This document shows positions 22,089 through 34,086 of a stretch of 64,000 bases of DNA, in pieces. The notes beneath the pieces were generated by a model. The model saw only the letters and a program-made list of their open reading frames with translations. It searched no databases and was not told the origin of the DNA. The DNA comes from Nymphaea colorata. Its lineage: Eukaryota; Streptophyta; Magnoliopsida; Nymphaeales; Nymphaeaceae. The stretch spans positions 11,907,427 to 11,971,426 of the forward strand of contig NC_045147.1 of the NCBI RefSeq assembly GCF_008831285.2. Reading direction: 5' to 3'. Position 1 is the first letter of the stretch, and the number at the start of each line of letters is the position of its first letter. The position numbers and the translations under genes are program-made.

Positions 22089-22920
22089 TAGTATGTGAAC
22101 AAGGCATCTTTTGAAACATCTATATCTTTCACTTTTCACTATGACACTATTCGCAATTTCTTTCTCTCTATAGTTTGTACCATACACACTTTTATACTCG
22201 GTATACAACTCACGAAGGTTCTTCTCTATTTTCTCATATTAAATTATCATTACAACAAGTTCATTGAAACTCTAAACCAAAAAATTCAAATACCACAATT
22301 TGAAGCAGGATCTAAAATAAATTCAATTATAAAGAGAATAATGTAGTCTTTCTAATATTTGTGAAAATTTTCTTGCATTTTATATGCCAATGCCCTTGTA
22401 TAGATGCCTATGCAAATTTTTTATACCTTTCGTATTTCTTGAAAAACTATATTAGCTGTTACATATTTAGTGATTGAGAAAATATTTGTTGCATTGTACA
22501 ATAACTTCAAAAGTTGGCACAAAGAGATGCATAAGACCACTCATCATCAAAAGACAAATTTACTAATTATGATCAACATAAGCCAAATGTTGAAAAACAT
22601 CTTTGTAAAGCAATGTGTCTCTCAACATGACATATGCAGCCCACCGAGTAGAAATATCATAGGTTAATTCTTTTTATATTATTCAATCCAACTGTTTTAA
22701 TACAATCCTTAAAAGTAGGTAGTCGTTTTCGTGATCCCTTTGTATATTTAATAATTTCATGAATTTTTAAAATTGCATGATGCATATCTTGTATACCATC
22801 TTGAACTATGAGATTTAGAATATGTTCAATATAATGAAAATGTAAGTGTTTCTCTCTCAATAGAAAAAGGTTTCTTCTTTCCAAGTTATTTTTTAGTGTA
22901 ATTATTGTACTGTCATTCAT
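21461..22920 (-). pseudogene. hAT transposase remnant with duplicated C-terminal segment
   Basis: On the minus strand, 22657-22920 carries HYIEHILNLIVQDGIQDM and KYTKGSRKRLPTFKDC, the hallmark segment of plant hAT (Ac/RICESLEEPER-like) transposases. It is followed in another frame by STRWAAYVMLRDTLLYKDVF at about 22605-22660. Toward 21461 the dimerisation segment (EDFNILSW, then ISISTVA.DSAF) is seen twice, once in each 318-bp direct repeat. Many stops and frameshifts show it is dead. The N-terminal zinc finger and most catalytic residues are absent. Confidence 0.8.
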
Positions 22921-23339
22921 CGAATAGTTATTAGCAGCAATATAAATTAATATTCACTGATTGTTCATTTAGAGATGCATTCTGATGAAACCTCACACAA
23001 ACGGTTTGCATCATGTGGTGAATACATATATAGAATGCATGTTTAGTAATGCATCTGTTGTGTTACTAAAAGTCTTCACTAATGCATTACGTCCGAACTT
23101 TGTTACCAGAGGCCCGTAACTAAAACTTTTTGTAATGAAAAGCCTTGCATTTCTGTTTAATGAAGTTTGTTGAAAACTGATATGGAAACATCAATAACAC
23201 ATTATTTGCGTCATAAATTATGTTTTTTTTTTAAAAAAAAAAAACTGTCTCCACTATCTCCAGTTGTCTAAACTTTTACATTTTCATACAATACAGCTAC
23301 ATCTTAACATATATAATATACACATCCAAATATGCACAA

Positions 23340-24490
23340 TATGAATAAAGCTTAGACTCCTGCAATCATGAGCTGGATGTCTTCATTCATCAAAATGAAG
23401 GGAAGCTCTTTCAATCCACCAGTTACTGCATTGTCTAGTAAATTCCGCATACAATAGCAATAGAGTTACAACCATCAGAAAATAGACAACACACATGCTA
23501 AGAATTAGTTTCATCCAACCATTTCTTTTATAATTGGAAGAGTTTACAAGAAGCATTGGACAAAGCATGGAGTGCAGCTTACTGCATGTCAGGAGGTTCC
23601 ACAAATTCACAATCTCACCATCCAACAAAAGTAAAACAAATGAAAAACATAAAACAATACAAGTATAGACATTTAAAAATTTTAGGAGAGCCCGGCAAAT
23701 GGAAGGAATTTGACTGGGTCAATAAGCGTAAGGCTTATATAGTATAGTGTTCAATAAATAAACCACCAACCTTAATTATCATGATGTCAACATGCATCCG
23801 ATAGGCATTATCATCTCCATGAAGTCGAGAAGAAGGAACACCTGGTTTAGGTCCTACACCAAACAAAAATCTGGTGAACCCAAACATAAGATGCAAAGAA
23901 AGCAAGAAAATAGGAAAAGTTATTAACTTCATTTTTACTATAATAGGATAATCGTATAGAGAACAACTTGAAAAAAATATTGCTACCTAAATGTGTGTGT
24001 GACCAACTGCGTTTGCCTCACATTCAAGTACTTTACCTGAGACAGTGTTAATTGTAGTTTCTATCTCAGCCAAGTTCACAAAGAGCTGTTCTCCTGTCTT
24101 CTTTTGCAGCTTGGGCATTTCACCTCTTCTCTAATGATTCTCCTATGCAACTCGTCCAGTTGAACAAATTGCACATGCGACAAGGAGATTAGACTGCCCT
24201 TGTTGCTGACTTGATCAAATAAGCCATCCAGCTAATGCTTAGGCTGAATCTCTGCAACCTTACTGTACTTGAGAAAAGTCTCTAGGGTACTGGTTAGGAT
24301 GATGAATTCATCCTCAGAACGTCCTCTTTTATTGCATTTGCTTTTGCATTGTAGTAGATCTCATAGTGGTGGATGACTGAGCAGATCAATGGCGCAAATT
24401 GGTGATGAGCTTTTGGATCCCTTTGGACAGCCTTGAGTTCCTGGAGTTGGAGGTTTTGCTCTTTCATTCAGGTCACACAATATAAACTTT
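23340..24490 (-). pseudogene. Remnants of an unrecognised multi-exon gene
   Basis: The minus strand shows exon-like blocks in order. They are LQELKAVQRDPKAHHQF and HHYEIYYNAKANAIKEDVL (about 24330-24470), LDGLFDQVSNKGSLISLSHV and QFVQLDELHRRIIREEV (about 24110-24240), a block with splice-like ends GPKPGVPSSRLHGDDNAYRM (about 23770-23860), and GLKELPFILMNEDIQLMIAG (about 23355-23420). Between them are stops and indels. Residue composition is that of a conserved soluble protein, but I cannot name the family. It may be a truncated host-gene copy. Introns seem partly kept, so it is not a processed copy. Confidence 0.45.
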
Positions 24491-26870
24491 AGTTAAAAAA
24501 AAAAACCCAAGGTCGAAGAATGATCGGCTCTAAATTGACTTACAGAAGCTTCATACAATAAACTATCTTTCAGCAGCTGTTTATACAACTTCTTACAATT
24601 GAATAGGGTTAACTCCGTAACTTACAACAATGAGTTTCTAATAATACTCGAATTTCACTAATTTTGCAGAATTCAGCTTTAATACTTCTAGACTTTCAAC
24701 TCTCTTCTAAAACCTGCTAAAAACCTATTAAAGTCCCTTTTTCCTCTGAAAGTCTACTACAAAGTCTAGTTCACCAAAGAATTTGTGAGTAAGGTTAGCT
24801 ATTTTTGTGGTCAATATAAGAGGTTAACTAAGATAAAGAAAAACTTAATGCCAAAATTAAACTAATATCTGCTCGTGTAAAAAAGATGTTAGAGGCAAAT
24901 ATCATGGATATGAAAAGTAAGTCAAGAAATGTATGCAATTTCACTATATTTACATATAGAAAACATTAATTAACCGGTAATTAACTGCTGATTTTTCTGA
25001 GAATGTTCACATAATCTACCTGAGAAAGAATGCATGTGATCACTGATGCTTTGGCAAAATTTTCATGCGTTGATGACTCAAAGATCATTGCTTGACATTT
25101 CTAATACGATTCCGCATTTAAGGAAAAAGAAAAACGTACAACATGGTCACAGATATAAGCTATTCAAGAAAAGCTAAACATTCGGTGAGTACATTTTGAG
25201 CTTCAAACAGCTTTCTTTAATCACATGAGAAGCTACTGTCATGTAACTAATAAAAGAGAAAAAGATTTGCAACAAGCATCTTTATATTCAATAAAAAACT
25301 TATACTGTACCAACACATTTATCTCATCAACAACCAGAGTGAGAACGAAGCACAAGAAATAAAGCATCAAGAGAAAACCAAGAAGCAATCCTACAAAGCA
25401 TAAAATTGGAATAGAGCATTTTATTGCTCATCGCTTCCCCTGTCATGAACAGCGCTAACGTGGATCAGGTACAGGGCATCGAGAAGAGAAAGGAAAAGAG
25501 AAGGGAATTTGTCAAAGTTGAATATCGTTTCAAATTTCCTATTAAGTGAAAAGAAAAGTTCTGGTGCAAACTTCCCTTCAAAGAAGTGAAAAGAAACACA
25601 TTTTTGGAGTGTTTGTGGTGTATGGACCTGAACGTCTAACCTCATGTTTGATCGTCTCTACAGTCTTGTGTGCAACCCACTTTGAATATTTTTGATAAAG
25701 TAAAGGCATATAGATAGACATAGCACTGGCTTGTATCGGCCAGCTCAGCCTCGTACTTGCCGATATTTCAAGAAAATAATTGTAGCATTCAACTATTTAC
25801 ATGTGTTAGTAAGAATTCCAGCCCAAAATATCTGGCTTCGCCATCGCTGCACTCAAAGCGCGGATGCATGTATCGCTCTCCCACAACTCCGTTTTCATGG
25901 TTTAAGCTGCTCCCATTTCCCTGGCTGCTACTATGAGAATCCCCTTTGCTTTTGTTCTCTCTCTCAGTTCGTCAGGTTATCTATTACGTGATCCATTCAT
26001 CATTCATGAATCTCCAAATTTGTGCTTATTTTCAACTCCCAAAGCATTTGGCTGCTGATGGACTTTGAAGATAAAATGACAGTGTTTAGAATGAGTCTTT
26101 TAATTGGAGCACGTTTAATGTTTTCGTGCTCTGATATGATAAAAAATTGGCGATTTTGAATGGCCGAAGATGCCACGCCCCTGAAAATTCATTAATTATT
26201 TGATGAGGTCATGTGCCTATCGATTGAACACCCGATGATCTAGCATTGAAGTCGATGGTCTGACATTTCCTTGGCGTCGTCTGCCTCTGGACAAGTGTTG
26301 CTCCTTCTCTTGTCAATGATTAATAACAAGTAGGCTTATTAATTTTTCCGGGACATGGTATAATAATTGGGTGAGGCTGGTTGGTGGTTCAAGTATTATA
26401 GCCTTAACCCTTTGTATTATAAAAAGAGAGCAACTGAGTGCATGTTGAATCATCACGCATCAAAATTAACCCTTAATCGTAGGAAGATGGAAAGAGACTT
26501 TGGTCTTCACTTGAGATTAACCTCCCGTTTACCCAAAAATAAAAGAAAAATAAACAATGTTAATTATAAAAACTTTTAATGGCAACAAAATTGGAGCTAA
26601 GAGAAAGTAGATTGTATATTGGACCTACTTGTCCAACTCGTTTCAGGTGCTGTTCGATGTCATCGTGGACCCAACTGGGCTCTAATGAATGCAAATGGCT
26701 CGGCCATGTTGGCATCAGATAGAATCCAGATCCAGATTCCAAGAGTTGTTACCCAAACGTCATGTCCACTAGCAGGTAATTAGTTTTTCCTTGCGTATCA
26801 AAATGATCAGAATCTTATTCAAAGGTAAGTCCTAATGATAAAGTTGTGGTGTGTAATACAATAGAAAATC
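24490..26870. other. Gene-free AT-rich region
   Basis: No protein-like frame was recognised. The part at about 26100-26200 resembles the P450 A intron at 11930-12010 (AAAATTGG(C/T)GATTTTGAATGG), and 26630-26760 resembles 35395-35520 and 39440-39560. These are flank pieces of the P450 duplications. Confidence 0.5.
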
Positions 26871-26873
26871 ATC

Positions 26874-27512
26874 TCACAAGATATCAGAACCATGTACATA
26901 TCCATTAATTAAAGGAGATGGGAACACTGTAAGAGGTACAGCTTTATGTAGTGTTATCCCAAACTTGGCCTCTACGCTAACTTGCTCTGGTTCGATCCCG
27001 TGGGGAAGCTCCCATGAAAAGGCCTGCAGCAAAGAAGCGAGTACCAAGTGAACCATTCGGTGCCCCAAAGCCATGCCGACGCACTTTCTCCTTCCTGCTC
27101 CGAAGGGGATGAATTGGAAGTTCTTTCCTTTAAAATCAATGTTCGAACCGATAAATCTCTCCGGCAAAAAAGACGTCGGGCTTTCCCAGTAGGAAGCATC
27201 GCGGCCGATAGCCCAAGCATTGACAACCACCTGCGTGTGTTTGGGGATGGTGAACCCACCAAGCCGTTTGGTGACATCTGCTCGGTGTGGCATGAGCAAG
27301 GGAGCAGGTGGGTGTAGCCTTAGGGTCTCTTTCACGACTGCCTGCAAGTAAGGGAGCCGTGGGATGTCCGACTCCTGGACGACACAATCCACGCCGACCG
27401 TCCGTTTTATCTCGGACTGAGCTGCAGCCATCTTGTTCGGGTGGCGAAGCAGTTCTGTCATGGCCCATTCCACTGTAATGCTGCTTGTGTCGGTTCCAGC
27501 GACAAAGAGGTC
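26874..27512 (-). CDS. Cytochrome P450 (CYP76-like) B, exon 2: catalytic and heme domain
   Basis: The exon of 212 codons plus stop starts after TTTAACAG|GACCTC. It encodes the I-helix AGTDTSS (303-309), ExxR as ETLR, PERF, and the heme loop FGAGRRKCVG with its cysteine at position 442 of the joined protein. The tail is about eight residues longer than in A or E (after FPSPLI it continues NGYVHGSDIL) because the usual stop position has changed. No disabling change was seen. The predicted role is that of locus A: an ER monooxygenase of specialised metabolism, substrate unknown. Confidence 0.9.
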   Translation of the reverse strand, partial: DLFVAGTDTSSITVEWAMTELLRHPNKMAAAQSEIKRTVGVDCVVQESDIPRLPYLQAVVKETLRLHPPAPLLMPHRADVTKRLGGFTIPKHTQVVVNAWAIGRDASYWESPTSFLPERFIGSNIDFKGKNFQFIPFGAGRRKCVGMALGHRMVHLVLASLLQAFSWELPHGIEPEQVSVEAKFGITLHKAVPLTVFPSPLINGYVHGSDIL

Positions 27513-29276
27513 CTGTTAAATGCACCATGGTGACGAAACGGGCTTTTATGAGATGACCATCACAGATCAAAAAAAAGGGAAAAACTATAGGTTAGTCATT
27601 TTTTCTTGTGGGAGCAGAACTGTAATTTCAAAATTTTAATAATAACGAAAATATAATTTATATATGCCAAACTAAGATTTCTAACTTTTATATATATAAT
27701 TTTTATTTTTTAAAAAAAATCTGAAATGAGACCATGCCCTCCGCAGCTCCGCTAGCACCCTTTTTCCACCCCTACCTATTGCGTCACTAGCAGACAATAA
27801 TAGCATAGAAAGGGAAATGTGGAAATCCATGTGATTATTAGAAAAGAAAAAAGTTAAGAGCATCGCACATAAAAAAAAAAAAAGGAAAAAAAATAGAGAA
27901 GACAATATCCAAAACCCTCTTTTTATTAATCCTGTTGGGGGAGTAAGAATCTATTAATGTGTTGGGAGACTTACCACACAATAAAAAATTTTTCCAGCTT
28001 AACTAATGGTTTCACGTATATATAAGAAACAGAGTTTTGATTCCGGTCCCAATAATCTGAAATCGCCAAGGTTAAAATGAGATAAAATGCAGTGCTGCTG
28101 TAAAAAACGAAAATTTACAAAAAATACGTTCAATACGTAATTTAATTTAACTGTTAACAAGAACATGATTAATTAAAACAACCCATATATAAGCGTATTG
28201 ATTGTGATATTGATTTCTATAACAAATTGCTGAAAGATTCACTTGTATTTTTCGCTCATGTAAAAAACTAAAAAAGTGACTATTTTCAAATACTCGCGAG
28301 GGGGCGCTTTTGGGTGTATTAAGAAAACTTTGTTTGGAAAAATGCCCAACCACAAAAGTAGATTTGACCCAAAAAAAATCGTACTTTTACCTAAATCCTG
28401 AAAAACATCCACATTTGAAGGTTGAACTTTTTCTTATTTTGTGTGAACAGATTTTTCCTTTTTTTTTTTTATGTGGCATCAAGATCAAAGGTGAAACTTA
28501 TTCATTTAAACTGGAAAAAGTTGTGTCTATCTTGACGTTAGAAAAATTCTTCATCTTGTGATGGCAAAATTTTCTTTTGTTTTAACATCACCGGATAGCA
28601 CATTTATCCGTGATTTCACATAGATCGAAGTAAACGTTTGCTGAGGGTTTGCTTTGAATACATGAAATTCTTTACTGTAGAGCCGATAGTCTAGTTCAAT
28701 TTCGACCAAAAGTTTCAGTTGTAGACAAAGACAGAGTTTTCCCGTGAAACAAACACACACACACTGTTTTAATACCGAGAGCTTTGAATCTATTATGGAG
28801 CTTTAGTACCTAAACAAGTGAAACTTGAATGTTGAAATAAATTTTTTGCTAATAAATTTTTTAATACTTAAAACAAAGTCTCAAGAAATCAAACGATAAA
28901 GTAAATAAAAGGTGAAACAAAATTTCAACAAAAAAAAAAAGTACATGGCACTAAATGCGAATTTTAAGCCCAGTGAATAGTTTCATAATTCAAACAGGGC
29001 CTTGCAGGATAAAAATTTTTAGTTTTACAACTTTCCTTGCAATCCAATCTCCCCAACTTTTTAAACCTAAAAGTGGATCCATTTTTCATGAATTTCACTC
29101 TTTCCAGTATAATAGAAAAACAAAAGAAATTCCACTACTTTTATATAGAAAGTAACTTGAACCTATATTTAGAGGAAAAGAAAAAAAAGAATACAACGTT
29201 TTCCAACGTTTTCCAAAAGAAGAAGACAAAAAGAAAAAGTAAAGGATGATTTGATAAGGGTAGGTGGAATCGGTAC

Positions 29277-30170
29277 CATGATGATGGGCTTGACGTTCTG
29301 TCTAGTGAAGCCGGAGTTTGGGGTCTCCACAAGTCGGAGCAGCACGTCCAAGAAATCCTCCCTCTCTTTCTTCCACCCTTCTGTTGCAGCGCCATGCGAC
29401 TGGGATCGCTTCTCCATCAATTCGTCAAGGATAGCATCCGTTTGCTTTAAGAGAGTCTGAACTCGCCTTCTAAGGCCCTGAGGATCCACCAATCTTAGCA
29501 TCGGAAAGTAATCAGCAACGTTCGGCTTCCTGGCTGCCTCTATCAACCCCCAGACCAAGCCCTGGAACTCTCCCATCGACTCCGATTCCAAATCCACCAC
29601 GTCCTCCGAGAACACTGTACTGGACATCAAGTTGAGAGCCATTTTGAAGACGCACTGACCGATGTTGACCGGACGTCCGGCCACCGATGCCGTGTGGATG
29701 TGTTTGAGGAGCACTCCCACCTTCTCCTCCCGGAGTCCCCTCATGGCCTCCAGCTTCTTAGGCGCGAACAACTCGTTATTGCAGACGCGTCTTATTTCCC
29801 GCCATCTCGGGCAATTCTGGTTCATTATGATGGACGACTCGGGGCAGCCGCACACATTGACTGCATCCAAGATGGTCCGGCCGGCAAAGTCCTGGTCGTG
29901 CTTCTGCAGCACCTCCTCCGCCATCTCCGCCGAGGACACCACCACAGTGGTCGTCAACCCAAGGCGAAGGCTCATTAGGGGTCCATACCGTTTGGAGAGC
30001 TTAGCCAAAGACTCATTGGGCATATCGCCAACCTGGAACAGGGAGCCGACCACCGGCAAACCCACCGGGCCTGGTGGTAGCTTGCTGGTTTTCGAGGAAA
30101 TGAGATTGTAGAAGATGACAAAGGATAGCAAGATGCAGACCCAAGGTACCAAATCACAAAGGGCAGCCAT
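29277..30170 (-). CDS. Cytochrome P450 (CYP76-like) B, exon 1: membrane anchor and N-terminal domain
   Basis: This is a 298-codon open exon from ATG at 30170 to donor ATG|GTACCG, phase 0. The 1764-bp intron (27513-29276) leads to exon 2 at 26874-27512, giving about 510 residues. It has a hydrophobic anchor, the hinge LPPGPVGLP and the C-helix CPRWREIRR. By my count it differs from the E exon 1 at 23 of 298 positions, one of them the E nonsense codon. The intron shares long blocks with the introns of C, D, E and F. A TATA box is at 30231-30240, directly followed upstream by a minisatellite. Confidence 0.9.
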
Positions 30171-30230
30171 TTACTTCTGCTAGCTTCTATTCTTTGTTCC
30201 TCTACCTTCGTTCTTGGCTGCCTTGACTGC

Positions 30231-30240
30231 TTTATAAGAG
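30231..30240 (-). promoter_or_regulatory. TATA box of P450 B
   Basis: The minus-strand sequence CTCTTATAAA lies about 60 bp upstream of the ATG, at the same relative position as in A and E. Confidence 0.65.
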
Positions 30241-30257
30241 ATCCCTTGGAAGGGGGG

Positions 30258-30399
30258 AAGCTTGAAAGGGGGCTGAGAGAGACCTTCACGGCACGGCAGG
30301 GAAAAGCTTGAAAGGGGGCTGAGAGACCTTCACGCCACGGCAGGAGGGGAAAAGCTTGAAAGTGGCTGTGAGAGAGACCCTGAGACCCTGCAGGGCAGC
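30258..30399. repeat. 46-48-bp tandem repeat in P450 B promoter, three copies
   Basis: The word AAGCTTGAAAG(G/T)GG recurs at 30258, 30304 and 30352, each followed by CTG(A/T)GAGAGACC and, in the first two, TTCACG(G/C)CACGGCAGG. The third copy is shortened. It begins less than 20 bp upstream of the TATA box. Loci A and E lack it. Confidence 0.85.
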
Positions 30400-30409
30400 A
30401 GCAATGGGG

Positions 30410-31640
30410 TCGGGCTGGGCCGGGCCTAGGCATAATGTCAAGCCCGCTTCATCGGCCTGGTAGTTAGCGGGCTTAGTTTTTGTCACTTTTTTTTGGTCAG
30501 GTCAGCCTGATCCGATGCCCAGCCTTACAATGCAGGGATAGTTTTTTCTATTACCTCAGCTAGAAATATATACCATTTGAGTCAATAAAAGCAAGCCTAT
30601 GTTCCTCCTCCTCCCAATCAACATCAAGGCCTGCCTCTGGTTTCCTTCCTCCGTTCAAAGATAAGTTAAAGGAGGATGCATGTACTAACAAACATGCATG
30701 ATGGTCGGTATCTCATTAAACACGACTCAGCTTCCATTCTTATCCATTGGATGTAGGTTTTGAAAAGCCCTAAAGACGATCTTAACAAGGGTTGAATCTC
30801 ATATGGTGAGGTTCCTCTGGGTTGAAGATGCTGATTAGAAGAAGAAACTTCATTTGATCTCATGGAAGACGATATGTAAATTAACCAAAGCATAGTCGGC
30901 AAACTTGGGAATGGGACTTGGATTGGCAGCCAACCAGGTCAACGGGTCAATGAGTTGACTCGATGATTTGGTGGGGACAAGTACTAAGAATTGGACTATT
31001 AACATGCAATTGAGTTACCATACTCATACTCTAGCTATCTCTTTCTTTTTATTTATTTTTTTCAAATGATCTAATTAACTACTCAATCCTTAAAGACTTG
31101 GTGAAATCATTAAAATGTAAAAAAAAAAAAATATGTTCTCTCTGAAGTCACTGATGACCCGAGATAAAGAGATTGAGAGAGATAGGATGAGGCTGGTTTG
31201 GAGGTTTGAACTTGGGGTTGCCGAAAAGGAAAAAACTCCCAACAAATGGTCCACTGGCCTCTGTCGTAAAGGAATATAATATACATATTGAGGGAACCAA
31301 AATTTAGCCTTCTCCTCCCTTTTTTGGTCTTTGCAACTGATTCAGGAAAAAAAAAAACCTGAATCAAAATCAATTTTTACCATTAATTTAGTTTTATATT
31401 GCCAAACTAAAATTGTACCTGATTCAGCCGAGTCTTGCAGGAGTTTTAGTGTGGATCACTTGGGTCCTAACCCGTGAACCATTAAATGAACAATTCCGAT
31501 CTGGTGACCCATTAAATGAACAATTCCGATCCAACTCTTGCGATCTGAGAGCTGGGTTTGCCAACTATGAACTGAAGAAGGGATTTAGTTTAGGTTGTAC
31601 CTGCTACTTGAGAATGATAGAGCCTTACTCACGTGCAGAG
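30410..31640. other. Upstream flank of P450 B
   Basis: GC-rich relic words (GGGCTGGGCCGGGCC) lie at 30410-30530. From 30590 to 30880 a block is shared with 56270-56520 and, less closely, with 15720-16250, upstream of F and A. No gene is recognised. A short direct repeat (CCATTAAATGAACAATTCCGATC) lies at about 31480-31530. Confidence 0.5.
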
Positions 31641-32500
31641 TGGTGACTTGCAACCATCCCCACATTGCTCGATTGAGATAGAAAAAAAGAAATTAGATGC
31701 CTACATCCATGAACCGAGTGGCCGATCTTTACTTGGTTCTCAACACAATATGTTCTCTTCTATATACAACAAAGGCTAAAAGCATTAATCCAAATAAGAG
31801 TACAACAATTCCCTATAATAAAGAAAACATTTGTTCAATGTTTAAAAGTTGATTGATGCTCCTTTCTTTTTTATTCAATCAATGAATAGGGCAATAGATT
31901 TCTCAACGGCCATTTCATTTTTATCACTCCCCCTCAAGTGGAGAGTAGATGTTATGACATCCCCTGGAGTTTTTCTTTTGTGACTCCTTTAGTTAAAGCA
32001 TCAACAACTTGCTCAATGCCACTTATGTGAAGGGTCTTGATTTCTTTGGAATTTAGTCTTTTTTTGACATAGTGACAGTCAATTTTAATGTGCTTCGTCC
32101 TTTTAGGAAAGACTTGATTGATAGAGATAATATAGCAAGTAGATTATCAAAAAACATGGCCATGGACTTTGAAACTTCAATGTTTAATTATTCGTTCACG
32201 TTCTTAGTCCATATGAGTTCACTAGTACCTGTAGCCATAGTACGATAATCCGCTTGAGCAACTATTTTTTATTTCTTGCTTTTCCAGGTCATAAGGTTCC
32301 ACTAACAAAAACATAATATCATGTTGTTGATTTTTTGTTGTTGATATCTTCTGCCCAGTTTGCATATGTAAATCCCACTATGTCTAAATTTTGATTTCTT
32401 TTTTACCAAAGTCCTTGTTTTGGAGAGCCTTTGATGTATCAAAAAATGTGTTCTACAACCTTCATGTGTGACTTTCTAGGGCTTTGCATGTACCTACTAG
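31640..32500 (-). mobile_element. Copia RNase H end and LTR, minus strand
   Basis: From 32500 downward, the minus strand gives degraded copia RNase H ending in the block KHIKIDCHYVKKRLNSKEIK and IEQVVDALTKGV. A polypurine tract (TTGAGGGGGAGTG, about 31927-31938) follows, then an LTR-like start TGATAAAAATG at 31926. The distal LTR border is not resolved; AT-rich sequence continues to about 31640. Stops break the RNase H frame. Confidence 0.7.
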
Positions 32501-32623
32501 TGACATTCACAACAAAAGGTAGAAAGCAAATCCAAGGAAGGGAACTTTGAGGACAACGCCAAACTGAGATTGATTTCATCACAATTGGAATCAAGTTGCT
32601 GCAAGGATTCCCAGGTGCAAGTC

Positions 32624-32700
32624 ACTGCTTGTTAAGAACAAAAGTTACTAGTTACTATCCTGAATTATCACATTATGCAAGATGACCACTATCACAAATT
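32624..32700 (+). repeat. Copia LTR 5' fragment
   Basis: TGTTAAGAACAAAAGTTACTAG and about 45 further bases match the start of the LTR at 33729. It stands about 150 bp before the RT fragment, where no LTR belongs, so it comes from a rearrangement or a nested partial copy. Confidence 0.65.
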
Positions 32701-32769
32701 GAAAGATGGCCATTATTGAAGGTTGCAGCATGGTTGATGATTTTTCTTGCTGTTTTGATATTTGTTGAT

Positions 32770-33725
32770 AATTTATTAATTACAGGAAATGTAGAAGCTC
32801 ACATTACAAAGTTCAAGTCCATCCTTTGCTAAAAAATTCACATGAAGGACTTGGAAAAACCAAAGTATTTATTAGGTATTGAAATTGCTTACTCATCTAA
32901 CGGTATTTAGCTGTCACGACAAAAATATGCATTGGATATTATTCAAGAAGCAAGTCATTTGGGAGCCAAACCAGTTAAATTTCTAATAGAACTAAAGCAT
33001 GGCCTAGATGCCGATCAAGGAGAATTTACCAAAGACCCTACTCATTATCATCGTTTAGTAAGAAGGTTGATTTATCTCAGCATTACTCGACCGGTTATAC
33101 AGTAGTTCACGGTGCATGTCCTAAGTCAATTTATGCAACAGCCCTGTCTACCTCAACTTCAAGCAACATTACAAGTTTTTCAGTATCTCAAATCGAACCC
33201 AGGACAAGGTATTCTAATAAGCAAAAAAAATAATATGCACCTAAGTGTGTTCTGTAAATCTGATTGGGCAGTGTGTCAGACAACAAGACGCTCAACCATT
33301 GGCTATTGTGTGTTTCTTGGGTTTGTTCTGGTCTTTTGAAAGACAAAAAAGTAGCAAACTGTGTCTCGATCATTCACCGAAGTTTAATATAGGTCAATGG
33401 CTAATGTGTGTGCGAGATTACTTGGTTGAAGAATTTATGACATGATTTAAAGCAAACACAACCCATTATGGTGTTTTGTGATAATTAGGTTGCATTCCAT
33501 ATTGCGGTGAATCCAGTCTTCCATGAACAAACAAAGCACATTGAGTTAGATTGTTAGAGTGTCATGTTGTGTGAGAAAAACGGCTTCAAGAAATAATACG
33601 AACATACTACATTCGCAAAAATTACCAATTGGGCAATTTGTTTACTAAGGCACTAGGGTGAGAGGCATTCCATCATTTACTAAACAAACTGGGTGTTTTG
33701 AACACTCACACTTCAGTTTGAGGAG
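32770..33725 (+). pseudogene. Copia RT-RNase H fragment
   Basis: The plus strand encodes the end of RT and RNase H of a copia element: KDLEKPKYLLGIEIAYS, then QKYALDIIQEASHLGAKPV, a DPTHYHRLVRRLIYLSITRP block, and RNase H with CKSDWAVCQTTRRSTIGYC. Several stops and frameshifts are present. The catalytic RT box lies upstream and is missing. A polypurine tract (GAGGAGGAC) at 33720-33728 leads into the 3' LTR. Confidence 0.8.
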
Positions 33726-33728
33726 GAC

Positions 33729-34086
33729 TGTTAAGAACTAAAGTTACTAGTTTCTATCATGAATTATCGCATTATGCAAGATGGTCACTATAGGTTGCAA
33801 CGTGGTTACTGTTGGGGGCTGGTGGCTATTGAAGAAGGTCTGGTATTTCCGTAGCATTCCATTATCTATGTGCGACAACACCTCCATGAGTGGCAACCAC
33901 TAAAGAAGAAAGGCTGTTTCATGCCCGTTGTACTCTTCGACGTTGTTTTTTGGATGTTAATTTTTATTTTGTTAACTATATAACGTCTTGCACAAATTCT
34001 TCAGAAAAAAATAGAAAGAATACTCGATTTCTCACCTTTAATCCCATCTCCCTCGTCCGCTTGAAACCTTGTCTTGGTTTGTAACA
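33729..34086 (+). mobile_element. Copia 3' LTR
   Basis: It starts TGTTAAGAAC immediately after a polypurine tract and ends near CTTGGTTTGTAACA, giving a ~358-bp LTR with TG...CA ends. A partial copy of its start is at 32624. Confidence 0.65.

Noticed and set aside
25421-25991. ORFs of 74 and 86 codons
   Set aside because: They show no conserved motif, splice signal or neighbour support.
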